Source: an uncultured Bacilli bacterium
GTDB taxonomy: Bacteria > Bacillota_I > Bacilli_A > RF39 > UBA660
Assembly: GCA_905235045.1 (NCBI GenBank)
Contig: CAJOJO010000003.1
Coordinates: 1-39,972 of the forward strand
DNA: 39,972 nucleotides
Direction of reading: 5' to 3'
The position numbers and the translations under genes are program-made. Below the pieces are notes generated by a model. It had not been told where the DNA came from, made no database searches, and saw nothing but the letters and a program-made list of their open reading frames with translations. Positions 1 through 12,989 of the stretch are shown piece after piece. Numbering within the stretch: position 1 is the first letter of the stretch; every line of letters begins with the position of its first letter.

Positions 1-1
1 T

Positions 2-2164
2 GGTGATGGTGCAGCTGCTATGCGTTACACAGAATCAAGACTAGCCAAAATATCAATGGAACTTTTAAAAGATATTGATAAAGATACTGTTGATATGATC
101 TGGAACTTTGATGATACTTTAAAAGAACCAGTTGTTTTACCAGCAAAATTTCCTAATTTACTTGTAAATGGATCGAATGGTATATCAGCTGGATATGCAA
201 CCAATATTCCTACTCATAATTTAGGTGAAGTAATTGATGCTACAATTAAAAGAATTGATTCACCAAATTGCCGATTAGAAACTTTATTAGATATCATTAA
301 GGGGCCAGATTTTCCAACTGGTGGTATTGTAGAAGGAAAAAACGGAATAGTTGATGCCTTTACTAGTGGTAAAGGTAAAATTATTGTAAAATCAAAAGTA
401 GAAATAATTAAAGAAAAAGGTAAGCATACTATTTTAATTACCGAAATACCTTTTGAAGTAAATAAAGCTAACTTAGTTAGAAAAATAGACGAAATAAGAA
501 TTGATAAAAAAATAGATGGAATTGTAGAAGTATTAGATGAATCCAACTTTGAAGAACCAACTAGAATAGCTATTAATCTTAAAAAAGAAGCTAATACTGA
601 TTTAATTTTAAATTATTTACTTAAAAATACTGAATTACAAATTTCATATAACTACAATATGGTCGCAATTGTTAATGGTCGACCAATGACAGTAGGTATA
701 ATACCTATCTTAGACGCATACATTGAACATCAAAAAGAAGTAATTACGAGAAGATGTAATTTTGATTTAGATGTTTATAAAGAAAGAATGCATATAATTG
801 AAGGATTAATTAAGGCATTATCAATACTAGATCAAGTAATTAAAACAATTAGAGCTAGTAAAAATCGAAGTGATGCCGAAATTAATTTATGTAAAGAGTA
901 TGGCTTTACGGAAAAACAAGCTAAAGCAATTGTTGCTTTACAATTATACAAATTAACAAATACTGATGTAACAGAATTAGAAGCTGAATTTGAAGATTTA
1001 AAAAGTAAAATAAAAGCTTTAGAATTAATTTTATCTGATGAAGATAAAATGAAATCATTAATGAAACATGAACTTAAAAAAGTAAAAGAAGAATATGGTA
1101 CACCTAGAAAAACCGAAATAAAAGATGAAATAACCGAAATTAAGATAGATGCTGAAGCATTAATTCCAAAAGAAGACGTTATTGTTGTTGTAACAAAAGA
1201 AGGATATATTAAACGTGTTAGTCCTCGTAGTATGGAAGCAACTGAAGATGAAACAGGATTAAAGGAATTAGATTACGCAATTGGTAAATATAAGATGAAT
1301 ACAATGGATACATTATTATTATTTACTGATAAAGGAAATTACTTATATATTCCAGTTTATGAAATACCAGAAATGAAATGGAAAGATTTAGGTAAACATG
1401 TTAGTAACTTAATACCACTTTTAGAAACAGAAAGCATTATAGCTAGTTTACCAGTATATGATTTTAACGAAGATAAATATGTAACAACATTTACGAAAGA
1501 TGGTATGATTAAAAGAACAAAATTAATTGAGTTTAAAGCTAGTCGCTATTCAAAACCAATTACTTGTATGAAACTTAAAGATAATGATGAAGTAATAGAT
1601 GTAAGCTTTGATACTGATAAATATGTCTTTGTTACGACAAAAAATGGTTTAGGTCTTAAATACCGTTTAAGTGAAGTACCAGTTGTGGGTTTAAGAACAA
1701 GTGGTGTCAAATCAATTAACTTAAAACAAGATAGTGTAGTAAGTTCACATATTTATGGTGATAGTGAAGAATACTTAACTGTTATCACGAATAAAATGAC
1801 TGCTAAGAGAATAAAATTATCTGAGTTTGAATGTATCTCAAGAGCGCGTAAAGGTGTTCAAATAATAAGAGATATTAAGACAAACCCATATTATATTTTA
1901 AAAACATTCATTGTTAATTATAAAGAAACAATCGGTTTAAAAACTGATGAAATTAGTTATCTTAAATTAACTGAATTACCAATTATGGATAGATATTCTA
2001 CTGGTTCAAGTATTTCTAAAAAAGAAATAATTGATACCTTTATTTATAAAGAATTAGAAACAAAAGAAAATATAGAATTAAAAAAAGAAGAAAAAGAAAA
2101 TATCGATTTAGATTCAATTGATCAAAAAATGATGACAATTGATGACTTTTTGAAAGATTTATAG
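2..2164 (+). CDS. parC: DNA topoisomerase IV subunit A (ParC), 5'-truncated by window edge
   Basis: Breakage-reunion subunit of topoisomerase IV, which with ParE decatenates daughter chromosomes. The frame is open from base 2 (GDGAAAMRYTESR), so the first in-frame ATG (base 20) is internal and roughly the first 100 residues lie outside the window. The MRYTE motif holds the active-site tyrosine (codon 26-28). Next come the winged-helix/tower region (VLPAKFPNLLVNG, GPDFPTGGI, TEIPFEVNKANLVRKI), a coiled coil and a C-terminal beta-pinwheel. ParC is preferred over GyrA because the text follows Bacillus ParC closely (GISAGYATNIPTHNLGEVIDA) and no GyrA box (QRRGGKG) is seen. The lysine/glutamate-rich end (ENIELKKEEKENIDLD) is an unstructured tail. 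yneF follows 14 nt after the stop. Confidence 0.95.
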   Translation, partial: GDGAAAMRYTESRLAKISMELLKDIDKDTVDMIWNFDDTLKEPVVLPAKFPNLLVNGSNGISAGYATNIPTHNLGEVIDATIKRIDSPNCRLETLLDIIKGPDFPTGGIVEGKNGIVDAFTSGKGKIIVKSKVEIIKEKGKHTILITEIPFEVNKANLVRKIDEIRIDKKIDGIVEVLDESNFEEPTRIAINLKKEANTDLILNYLLKNTELQISYNYNMVAIVNGRPMTVGIIPILDAYIEHQKEVITRRCNFDLDVYKERMHIIEGLIKALSILDQVIKTIRASKNRSDAEINLCKEYGFTEKQAKAIVALQLYKLTNTDVTELEAEFEDLKSKIKALELILSDEDKMKSLMKHELKKVKEEYGTPRKTEIKDEITEIKIDAEALIPKEDVIVVVTKEGYIKRVSPRSMEATEDETGLKELDYAIGKYKMNTMDTLLLFTDKGNYLYIPVYEIPEMKWKDLGKHVSNLIPLLETESIIASLPVYDFNEDKYVTTFTKDGMIKRTKLIEFKASRYSKPITCMKLKDNDEVIDVSFDTDKYVFVTTKNGLGLKYRLSEVPVVGLRTSGVKSINLKQDSVVSSHIYGDSEEYLTVITNKMTAKRIKLSEFECISRARKGVQIIRDIKTNPYYILKTFIVNYKETIGLKTDEISYLKLTELPIMDRYSTGSSISKKEIIDTFIYKELETKENIELKKEEKENIDLDSIDQKMMTIDDFLKDL

Positions 2165-2178
2165 AAAGGAATGATTAG

Positions 2179-2388
2179 ATGTTACATGATATTTTACTTA
2201 TTTTAATAGGACTTATTATTGGAGCTATTATTGGATTTATGATTGCTCGTAAAGTAATGAAAAAATACTTAAAACAAAATCCACCAATCAATGAACAAAT
2301 GATTAGAGCTATGATGAGTGGTATGGGTAGAACTCCAAGTCAAAAACAAGTCAACCAAATGATGAAACAAATGAATAAATATATGTAA
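2179..2388 (+). CDS. yneF: YneF family (UPF0154) small membrane protein
   Basis: A 69-residue protein with one N-terminal membrane helix (about residues 4-24), then a basic stretch and the family signature [17 protein letters not shown] and [14 protein letters not shown]. This matches Bacillus YneF over its full length. Function is unknown. The start has a good Shine-Dalgarno (gaaagga) and lies 14 nt after parC, so the two are probably cotranscribed; a terminator overlaps the stop codon. Confidence 0.9.
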   Translation: MLHDILLILIGLIIGAIIGFMIARKVMKKYLKQNPPINEQMIRAMMSGMGRTPSQKQVNQMMKQMNKYM

Positions 2389-2414
2389 GAACTTTAAAAA
2401 AAGTTCTTTTTTTT
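2388..2414 (+). terminator. Rho-independent terminator after yneF
   Basis: Perfect 8-bp stem AGAACTTT / AAAGTTCT with a 4-nt A loop and a run of T's. It closes the parC-yneF unit. Confidence 0.85.
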
Positions 2415-2479
2415 ATATAAACCGACAAATTATTACATATATGGATGTTATCATATACAACTTAAGAAAGGAGATTTTT

Positions 2480-3301
2480 ATGTATAAATTAAAAATAAAA
2501 GAAGATGTATTTGAAAGTATTAAACATATTGATTTTGATGGTAATGAATACTGGTATGCAAGAGAGTTACAAAATGTGTTAGAATATGCTGAATGGAGAA
2601 AGTTTAATGGTGTAATTGAAAAAGCGATAAAAACTTGTGAAAGTAGTGAATATAAGGTTTCTGAACAATTTGTCGGCGCCGACAAGTTGTCAAAGCGCAA
2701 TAATAATGCCGAAGTTATTATTAAAGATTACAAATTAACTAGATATGCATGTTATCTAATAGCTCAAAATGGTGACCCTAGAAAAAAAGTAATAGCTCTA
2801 GCCCAAACTTATTTTGCTATTCAGACAAGAAAGCAAGAGATACTTGAAAGTGAATATGAACAATTATCCGAAGATGAAAAAAGATTGTATATGAGAAGCT
2901 TAACCAAAAAAGGAAATTATAATTTAAATCAGACAGCTTTAAAATCAGGAGTTAAAAATTTTGATAAATTTCATAATTATGGTTATAGAGGTTTATACAA
3001 TGGTGAAACAGCTAATGATATAGCTAAAAGAAAAAAACTCCGATATCGAGAAGATATATTGGATAATATGGGTTCTAGTGAACTTGCTACTAATTTATTT
3101 AGAATTGAACAAACTAATGAAAAGTTAATCAAAGATAATATTAATGGGGAGGATAATGCAAATATGACTCATTATAATGTTGGTAAAAATATAAGAGAAG
3201 TTATTAAAAAGAATGGCGGAACAATGCCAGAAAATTTGCCCACACCTAATAAAAGTTTAAAAGAACTCGAAAAAGAAAATAAACTTATAAGTAATAAATA
3301 A
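2480..3301 (+). CDS. dinD: DinD-like DNA-damage-inducible protein D
   Basis: 273 residues. Start chosen at ATG 2480, preceded by aaaggag, rather than the upstream in-frame ATG at 2441, which has no ribosome site. The N-terminal half has a BRO-N-like core (FDGNEYWYARELQNVLEY, RKFNGVIEKA, DYKLTRYACYLIAQNGDPRK), typical of DinD and phage antirepressor-like proteins. The tail (VGKNIREVIKKNGGTMPENLPTP) is the conserved DinD C terminus. E. coli DinD is LexA-controlled and inhibits RecA filaments; whether that applies here is unknown. I see no clear LexA/DinR box upstream. It stands alone between a terminator and the ileS leader. A second, internally deleted copy lies at 7940-8101. Confidence 0.8.
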   Translation: MYKLKIKEDVFESIKHIDFDGNEYWYARELQNVLEYAEWRKFNGVIEKAIKTCESSEYKVSEQFVGADKLSKRNNNAEVIIKDYKLTRYACYLIAQNGDPRKKVIALAQTYFAIQTRKQEILESEYEQLSEDEKRLYMRSLTKKGNYNLNQTALKSGVKNFDKFHNYGYRGLYNGETANDIAKRKKLRYREDILDNMGSSELATNLFRIEQTNEKLIKDNINGEDNANMTHYNVGKNIREVIKKNGGTMPENLPTPNKSLKELEKENKLISNK

Positions 3302-3332
3302 TTTTTATATATAATAAAATATATAAATTTAC

Positions 3333-3361
3333 TTGCCTTAAATTAAAAAAAGTAATATAAT
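3333..3361 (+). promoter_or_regulatory. Sigma-A promoter of the ileS T-box transcript
   Basis: TTGCCT (3333-3338), 17-nt spacer, TATAAT (3356-3361). Transcription would begin around 3368, just before stem I of the T-box leader. Confidence 0.75.
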
Positions 3362-3367
3362 GTAGTA

Positions 3368-3568
3368 GATAAACAAGTGCGAAAGACGGAATTTAATGAT
3401 TCTTTAAAGAGAGTTCCGGTTTGGTGAAAAGGAATAAGATAGTTAAATTTAGATCACTTTCAAGTTGTGTTTTACGAAGGTAAAAACGGTAACGCGTTAT
3501 AGTTATTGAGTATAAATTAAGGTGGTACCACGTAAAATCACGTCCTTATCGGGATGTGATTTTTTTTA
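3368..3568 (+). promoter_or_regulatory. T-box leader (tRNA-Ile sensing) of ileS
   Basis: Contains the T-box consensus AAGGTGGTACCACG at 3519-3532, followed by a terminator hairpin (AAATCAC / GTGATTT) with a T run ending near 3567. Stem I can close with AAG (3375-3377) against CTT (3457-3459). The triplet just before that closing helix plus one A is ATC (3453-3455), an Ile codon, matching the downstream gene. Uncharged tRNA-Ile should stabilise the antiterminator and switch on ileS. Confidence 0.9.
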
Positions 3569-3583
3569 TGAAAGGATGATTTT

Positions 3584-7855
<4,272 letters not shown>

Positions 7856-7939
7856 ACTTTTAAGAAGGAAATTAAAAAAATAAATCGTAAACTATTTATG
7901 AAAGGGGTAAATCATTCAAAAAAGAAAGGTGGTGAAATA

Positions 7940-8101
7940 ATGAATGAATTAAAAATAAATGAAAGTATTAAGCATATTGATGAAGTTGGCAAAGCAGTTC
8001 GAAAAGCTATAAAAGAAGTAGGTGGTACTATGCCAGAAAATTTACCAACTCCAATAAGTAATATAAAAGAGTTAGAAAATAGAAGTAAGAATATGTTATA
8101 A
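7940..8101 (+). CDS. 53-residue internally deleted DinD derivative
   Basis: The frame has a good ribosome site (aaaggtggtga) and ATG at 7940. Residues 4-14 (LKINESIKHID) match the DinD N terminus at 2480 (LKIKEDVFESIKHID, with a short gap). From VGKAVRKAIKEVGG the text matches the DinD C-terminal tail (VGKNIREVIKKNGG), and both share TMPENLPTP. About 220 internal codons are missing, so this looks like a second dinD copy that lost its middle while keeping start, frame and stop. It lies 17 nt before nfo, a DNA-repair gene. It may be a neutral relic or a retained mini-protein; the sequence alone does not decide. Confidence 0.75.
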   Translation: MNELKINESIKHIDEVGKAVRKAIKEVGGTMPENLPTPISNIKELENRSKNML

Positions 8102-8118
8102 TATTTATAGGTGATTAT

Positions 8119-9009
8119 ATGATTATTGGTTCACATGTAGGATTTACTAAAGATAAACAATTAATTGGAAGTATCGAAGAAGCTCTAAGCTATGGTTCAA
8201 CTACTTTTATGTTTTATACAGGAGCTCCGCAAAATACAAGTAGATTACCAATTAACACTGATTTAACTTTAAAAGCACATGAATTATTAGAATATAATAA
8301 TATTGATTTAAATAATATAATAGTTCATGCCCCTTATATTATTAATCCAGCTAATAATAAAAATCTTGATTTTAATGTATCATTTTTAAAACAAGAAATT
8401 AAAAGAGTAGAAGAATTAGGAATAACTAAAATAGTACTTCATCCAGGTAGTCATGTTGGTTTAGGTACTACTCAAGGTTTAAACAATATTATAGAATGTT
8501 TAAATTTAGTACTTAATGAATCTACTAAAGCTCATATTTTATTAGAAACTATGGCTGGTAAAGGAACAGAATTAGGGTATACTTTTGAACAGTTAAAAAC
8601 AATAATTGATGGTGTAAAATATAATGATAAATTAGGTATTTGTATGGATACATGTCATATGCATGATGCGGGATATGATGTAGCTAATTTTGATAAATTA
8701 TTAAATGAATTTGATCAAATAATTGGCTTAGAAAAACTAGAATGTATTCATATAAATGATAGTAAAAATATAAAAGGTTCTCATAAAGATCGTCATGAAA
8801 ATATTGGCTTAGGTAATATTGGTTTTGATGTTATTTCAAAAATAGTAAATCATGATAAATTAAAAAAAGTTCCTAAAATATTAGAAACCCCTTATACCTC
8901 TTTAAACGGTGAAAGAATATATCCACCTTATAAATTTGAAATAGAAATGCTAAAAGAAAATAAATTTAATTCTAATTTAATAGAAGATATTGAAAAATAC
9001 TATAAATAG
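8119..9009 (+). CDS. nfo: Endonuclease IV (AP endonuclease, Nfo)
   Basis: 296-residue TIM-barrel, zinc-dependent nuclease that cuts 5' of abasic sites in base excision repair. Family blocks seen in order: IGSHVGF, VHAPYIINPA, VLHPGSHVG, LLETMAGKGTELG, GICMDTCHMHDAGYD, CIHINDSKN, DRHENIGLGNIG, ILETPY. These supply the His/Glu/Asp ligands of the three-metal site. The start follows aggtgatt with 17 nt after the mini-DinD frame. The convergent downstream DUF2624-like gene mirrors the nfo neighbourhood of Bacillus. Confidence 0.96.
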   Translation: MIIGSHVGFTKDKQLIGSIEEALSYGSTTFMFYTGAPQNTSRLPINTDLTLKAHELLEYNNIDLNNIIVHAPYIINPANNKNLDFNVSFLKQEIKRVEELGITKIVLHPGSHVGLGTTQGLNNIIECLNLVLNESTKAHILLETMAGKGTELGYTFEQLKTIIDGVKYNDKLGICMDTCHMHDAGYDVANFDKLLNEFDQIIGLEKLECIHINDSKNIKGSHKDRHENIGLGNIGFDVISKIVNHDKLKKVPKILETPYTSLNGERIYPPYKFEIEMLKENKFNSNLIEDIEKYYK

Positions 9010-9017
9010 TATTTTTT
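8993..9017. terminator. Bidirectional terminator between nfo and the DUF2624-like gene
   Basis: 10-bp stem AAAAATACTA / TAGTATTTTT with a 4-nt loop. A's on one side and T's on the other let it work on either strand. Confidence 0.65.
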
Positions 9018-9282
9018 ATTTTAATAATTCGCTATATCTAGATTTATATTCATCTATTAAGTTATTTAAACTATCATATAAATTAGAACTTATTTTATCT
9101 TTAATACTATTTAAAATTGGAACATGATTATTAAAAATAATTACTTCCCAGTTTTCTTTAATTGTATTATATAAAATATTAGCCTCTTTTTCGGTTATTT
9201 TAACATTAAATTTATTTGCGTATAGAAAAACGTCATCTATCGACAAATTATGTACATATTTTTCGATATAATGTTTAAGCAT
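9016..9282 (-). CDS. DUF2624-like small protein
   Basis: 88 residues, helical and charged. The pattern IDDVFLYANKFNVKITEKEANILYNTI resembles Bacillus YqfT (DUF2624), whose gene also neighbours nfo; function is unknown. ATG at 9282 with gaggtga 4 nt upstream. The start codon and ribosome site lie inside a perfect inverted repeat (9275-9311), so the mRNA could fold to hide its own start. Family assignment rests on weak similarity plus context. Confidence 0.55.
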   Translation of the reverse strand: MLKHYIEKYVHNLSIDDVFLYANKFNVKITEKEANILYNTIKENWEVIIFNNHVPILNSIKDKISSNLYDSLNNLIDEYKSRYSELLK

Positions 9283-9311
9283 ATATTCACCTCTATATAA
9301 TATATGCTTAA
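9275..9311. repeat. Perfect 13-bp inverted repeat in a divergent promoter region
   Basis: TTAAGCATATATT (9275-9287) and AATATATGCTTAA (9299-9311) flank an 11-nt spacer. Read on the minus strand, the spacer holds the ribosome site of the DUF2624-like gene and one arm holds its ATG. Read on the plus strand, TATAAT (9296-9301) could be the -10 of the PBP gene. It could be a translational hairpin, an operator, or both. Confidence 0.7.
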
Positions 9312-9329
9312 GGTGATGAGGCGATACAA

Positions 9330-11372
9330 ATGAAAAAACTTAATAAAAAAGTAAAAAAAAGAAATTTAAATAAACAAGTAAAAAAAAGACTAAAAATATT
9401 TAGAATATTTATTATCATTATTATATCTATTTTATTTATCTTTTTATTTATTCACCAAATAATTAGAAATAAATATTATAAAACTAAATTAGATACTTTA
9501 GTTGGTAACATAATTGAAGGATCAACTGCTCCAAGGGGTTATATATATGATAGAAACCATAAATTACTAGTAAATAATACTCCTGTAAAAGTAATCTATT
9601 ATAATAAACCAAAAAATATATCAACTAAAGAAGAAATAAATTCAGCTTTAAAATTAGCTAAATTAATTGAAATTGATTATAGTAAAGTAACTGATTATGA
9701 AATAAGAAATTACTTAATTAGAAAAAATAGTGAAGAAGCAAAAAAATTAATTACGGAAAAAGAATATAAAAAATATCATGAAAGAAAACTAACATATCAA
9801 GAATTAGAAAATCTAAAAAGAGAAAGAATTGATATAAGTAAAATAACCGAACTAGATAAAGAAGCAGCTTATATATATAGTTTAATGAATAGGGGATATT
9901 CATATTTAAAAAAAATAATTAAAGCTAATTGTAGTGATTTAGAATATATAACTGTTGGAACAAGTAATATAAAAGGATTTAATGTTGATTTTTCTTGGGA
10001 AAGAAACTATTTATATGGTGATACATTTAAACTCATATTAGGTAATGTTTCATCTAGTGAAATAGGATTACCTAGTGATTTAAAAGAACATTACTTAAAT
10101 GAAGGATATCAACTAAATGACCGAGTAGGGACAAGTTATTTAGAATACCAATATGATAATTATTTAAGAGGAATAAAAAATAAATATCGATTAAATAAAT
10201 TTAATGATTTAGAATTAATTAGTGAAGGAGAAATTGGCAATAGTTTAGTATTAACAATTGATATTGATTTGCAACAACAAGTAGAAAACATTTTAACAGA
10301 GGAACTAATAAACACTAAAAAAGAACCAAATACGAAATATTATAATCGTTCTTTTGTAATTATTGCGAATCCAAAAACTGGTGAAATTCTAGCAATGGCA
10401 GGTAAACAAATACTAGAAATAGATGGTGAATATCAGATATTTGACTATACACCAGGTATAATGACTGCCCCTGTAGTAGTTGGTTCAATTATTAAAGGAG
10501 CTTCTCATATAGTTGGCTATAATACCGGAGCTTTACAAATTGGTGAACAAAGATATGATAAATGTGTTAAATTAAGAGGGGCTCCCGAAAAATGTTCTTG
10601 GACTAATTTAGGACTTTTAAATGATTTAACAGCCTTAAAGGGGTCAAGTAATACTTATCAGTTTTATACAGCTTTAAAAGTTGCTGGTGTAGATTACTAC
10701 CCAGATATGCCTTTTAATCCTAGTAAAGAATCATTTGAAACATATCGTAATACCTTTAAAGAATTTGGTTTAGGAGTTAAAACCGGAATTGATTTACCAG
10801 TAGAAAGTATAGGTTTAAGTGGTACAAGTGAAGTAGGTGGATTACTTTTGGATTTTGCGATAGGTCAATATGATAACTACACACCAATTCAATTATCACA
10901 ATATATTGGAACAATTGCGAATAATGGTGTTAGAATGAAGCCTTATTTACTTAAAGAAGTATATAAAGATATTAATTTAACAGATAAAATATATGAAAGT
11001 ACTCCAGAAGAACTAAATAAAGTTAATACCCAAGAAATTTATTTAGATCGGGTAAAAGAAGGTTTTAAAATGGTTTTAGAGATAGGTGGTACTGGTTCAG
11101 GATATATTAATCGTGATTATCATCCAGCTGGTAAAACTGGAACAAGTCAAAGTTTTGTCGATAGTGATAATGATGGTAATATTGATAAAGAAACAATTAC
11201 TAATACCTTTGCTGGTTATTTTCCATATGAAGATCCAATCGTTACTTTTACGGTAATTTCGCCAGATATTTACTATAATGAAAATGGCTCAACATATCAA
11301 TCAAACGTTAATAAAAGAATAAGTAAAAGAATAAGTGAATTATATTTTAATAATTTTTATCAAAATAGTTAA
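9330..11372 (+). CDS. Class B penicillin-binding protein (PBP2/PbpH-like transpeptidase)
   Basis: 680 residues; cross-links peptidoglycan outside the membrane. A very basic N terminus precedes one membrane helix (about 25-46), followed by the pedestal region beginning TAPRGYIYDRNHKLLVNN. Transpeptidase motifs: SIIK (nucleophile Ser386, Lys389), SSN (439-441) and KTGT (602-605). The text around SxxK (VVVGSIIKGASHIVGYNTGA) resembles Bacillus PbpA/PbpH, which serve the elongation machinery. No PASTA domains are present, which argues against a PBP2x-type divisome enzyme. ATG 9330 is preceded by a modest aggtgatgagg ribosome site. Monocistronic. Confidence 0.9.
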   Translation: MKKLNKKVKKRNLNKQVKKRLKIFRIFIIIIISILFIFLFIHQIIRNKYYKTKLDTLVGNIIEGSTAPRGYIYDRNHKLLVNNTPVKVIYYNKPKNISTKEEINSALKLAKLIEIDYSKVTDYEIRNYLIRKNSEEAKKLITEKEYKKYHERKLTYQELENLKRERIDISKITELDKEAAYIYSLMNRGYSYLKKIIKANCSDLEYITVGTSNIKGFNVDFSWERNYLYGDTFKLILGNVSSSEIGLPSDLKEHYLNEGYQLNDRVGTSYLEYQYDNYLRGIKNKYRLNKFNDLELISEGEIGNSLVLTIDIDLQQQVENILTEELINTKKEPNTKYYNRSFVIIANPKTGEILAMAGKQILEIDGEYQIFDYTPGIMTAPVVVGSIIKGASHIVGYNTGALQIGEQRYDKCVKLRGAPEKCSWTNLGLLNDLTALKGSSNTYQFYTALKVAGVDYYPDMPFNPSKESFETYRNTFKEFGLGVKTGIDLPVESIGLSGTSEVGGLLLDFAIGQYDNYTPIQLSQYIGTIANNGVRMKPYLLKEVYKDINLTDKIYESTPEELNKVNTQEIYLDRVKEGFKMVLEIGGTGSGYINRDYHPAGKTGTSQSFVDSDNDGNIDKETITNTFAGYFPYEDPIVTFTVISPDIYYNENGSTYQSNVNKRISKRISELYFNNFYQNS

Positions 11373-11399
11373 AAAATAATAAAAAAAGCATAAAATTGT

Positions 11400-11427
11400 T
11401 TGAAAAATAATAATAATTTGATATAAT
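11400..11427 (+). promoter_or_regulatory. Promoter of rpmG-efp
   Basis: TTGAAA (11400-11405), 16-nt spacer, TATAAT (11422-11427) with an upstream TG, giving TGATATAAT. Confidence 0.7.
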
Positions 11428-11460
11428 GTTAATAGTGTTTTATGAAGGAGGAAGAATATT

Positions 11461-11628
11461 ATGGCAAAAAAAGGTGAAAATAGAGCATTAGTAACTTTAA
11501 AATGTACTGTATGTAATGAAAAAAATTATCGTACACCAAAGAATAAGAAAAACACACCTGATCGTATGGAATTAAATAAATATTGTCCTAGATGTAAACA
11601 ACATACAACTCATAAAGAAGAAAAATAA
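11461..11628 (+). CDS. rpmG: 50S ribosomal protein L33 (zinc-binding form)
   Basis: 55 residues starting [15 protein letters not shown], with two Cys pairs (CTVC and CPRC) that form the zinc site of the C+ type of L33. Strong ribosome site (aaggaggaagaatatt). efp starts 12 nt after the stop, and the pair likely shares the promoter at 11400. Confidence 0.95.
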   Translation: MAKKGENRALVTLKCTVCNEKNYRTPKNKKNTPDRMELNKYCPRCKQHTTHKEEK

Positions 11629-11640
11629 TAGGAGGGCATT

Positions 11641-12198
11641 ATGATAGAAGTTAATGACATTAAAAATGGTATGACCTTAATGATAGAAGGTAATATCTAT
11701 CAAGTAGTTGAATTCTTACATGTTAAACCTGGTAAAGGTTCAGCATTTATGAAAACAAAACTAAAAAACTTAAGAACAGGTGGAACTGTTGAAAAAACAT
11801 TTAATACAAACGTTAAATTTGAAAAAGCTAATATAAATCGTTCATCTGTTCAATACTTGTATAATACAGGTGATACTTATTATTTCATGAATATGGAAAC
11901 ATACGAACAATTAGAACTTACTAGTGATCAAATAGGCGATAATAAAAACTACTTAATTGAAAATATGATGGTTGATGTAGTTATGTTTGAAGGTGAATTA
12001 TTAGGCGTTGTTTTACCAGATAAAGTTGAATTTACAGTAACGCAAACTGAACCAGCGGTAAAAGGTAATACAACTAATAATGCTTTAAAAGATGCCTATG
12101 TTGAAACTGGTTTATTAGTAAGAGTTCCTTTATTTATAGAACAAGGTGAAAAAATATTAGTAACAACTGCTGATGGTAAATATTCATCACGTGCTTAA
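11641..12198 (+). CDS. efp: Translation elongation factor P
   Basis: 185 residues, the normal three-domain EF-P length. It relieves ribosome stalling at polyproline stretches. Start MIEVNDIKNGM; the tip loop of domain I is HVKPGKGSAF, with Lys in the position that carries the modification in many species; the ending LVRVPLFIEQGEKILVTTADGKY is the domain III signature. Ribosome site aggagg. No EF-P modification gene lies beside it. Confidence 0.96.
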   Translation: MIEVNDIKNGMTLMIEGNIYQVVEFLHVKPGKGSAFMKTKLKNLRTGGTVEKTFNTNVKFEKANINRSSVQYLYNTGDTYYFMNMETYEQLELTSDQIGDNKNYLIENMMVDVVMFEGELLGVVLPDKVEFTVTQTEPAVKGNTTNNALKDAYVETGLLVRVPLFIEQGEKILVTTADGKYSSRA

Positions 12199-12223
12199 GA
12201 TAGAATAAATCTATCTTTTTTTT
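12197..12223 (+). terminator. Terminator after efp
   Basis: 8-bp stem AAGATAGA / TCTATCTT, 5-nt loop, strong T run. Confidence 0.85.
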
Positions 12224-12246
12224 ATATACTTTACTAGAGGTGAAGT

Positions 12247-12948
12247 ATGTTTAAAAGAATTTTGAAGTATTTATTTAAAGATTTCTATATTTTTACAGCA
12301 GCTTATTCTAATAATGTTTTTCCTGATCCGTTAACTAAGGAAGAGGAAAATGAATTACTAGAAAAAATGCGTTTAGGGGATAAAGAAGCAAGAAATAAAC
12401 TAATTGAACATAATCTAAGATTAGTTGCGCATATTGTAAAAAAATATGATAAAAAAGCAGAAGATAGTGATGACTTAATTAGTATTGGGACAATTGGCTT
12501 AATAAAAGGTATTGATAGTTTTTCTAGTCAACATGGCACAAGAATAACTACTTATTCAGCACGTTGTATTGAGAATGAAATACTTATGTATTTTAGAAGT
12601 AATAAAAAAAACAGTAAAAATATTTCTTTAAACGAAATGATTGGTTTTGATCGCGATGGTAATGAAATAACATTTTTGGACATTTTAAAAACACCAGATC
12701 CAGAATTTGATATGAAACTTCATGAAAAACAAAATATTGATAAATTAAAAAAATATTTTAATATTTTAAATAATAGAGAAAAAGAAATTATGATTGCTAG
12801 ATATGGTTTAAATGGAGAAAAAGAAGTAACTCAAAAAGAAATTGCTTCTTCTTTAGGAATTTCTCGAAGTTATGTATCAAGGATTGAAAAAAGAGCTTTA
12901 ACTAAATTACTTAGAGAATTTATTAAAAATAAAGATATAAATGATTAA
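12247..12948 (+). CDS. sigK: Sigma-K-type RNA polymerase sigma factor
   Basis: 233 residues. Region 2 reads ARNKLIEHNLRLVAHIVKKY and DLISIGTIGLIKGIDSF; region 4 carries the helix-turn-helix KEIASSLGISRSYVSRIEKRA. These blocks are close to the sporulation factor SigK of Bacillus/Clostridium. The N terminus before NNVFPDPLT (KYLFKDFYIFTAAYS) is hydrophobic, like the SigK pro-sequence that must be cleaved for activity. The gene is intact, not split by a skin-type element. No other sporulation genes are recognised here, so it may serve sporulation or be a repurposed relic. Ribosome site gaggtga; it follows the efp terminator and precedes a T-box operon. Confidence 0.8.
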   Translation: MFKRILKYLFKDFYIFTAAYSNNVFPDPLTKEEENELLEKMRLGDKEARNKLIEHNLRLVAHIVKKYDKKAEDSDDLISIGTIGLIKGIDSFSSQHGTRITTYSARCIENEILMYFRSNKKNSKNISLNEMIGFDRDGNEITFLDILKTPDPEFDMKLHEKQNIDKLKKYFNILNNREKEIMIARYGLNGEKEVTQKEIASSLGISRSYVSRIEKRALTKLLREFIKNKDIND

Positions 12949-12976
12949 AATACTATACTTTTTTAATATTTTATTG

Positions 12977-12982
12977 TATAAT
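12977..12982 (+). promoter_or_regulatory. -10 element of the second T-box operon
   Basis: TATAAT in TTGTATAAT, placed correctly for a transcript starting about 12989, just before stem I. No convincing -35. Confidence 0.5.
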
Positions 12983-12989
12983 ATTTGTA

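Noticed and set aside
2441-2479. Longer dinD start at 2441
   Set aside because: No ribosome site upstream; the ATG at 2480 has aaaggag and matches the DinD N terminus.
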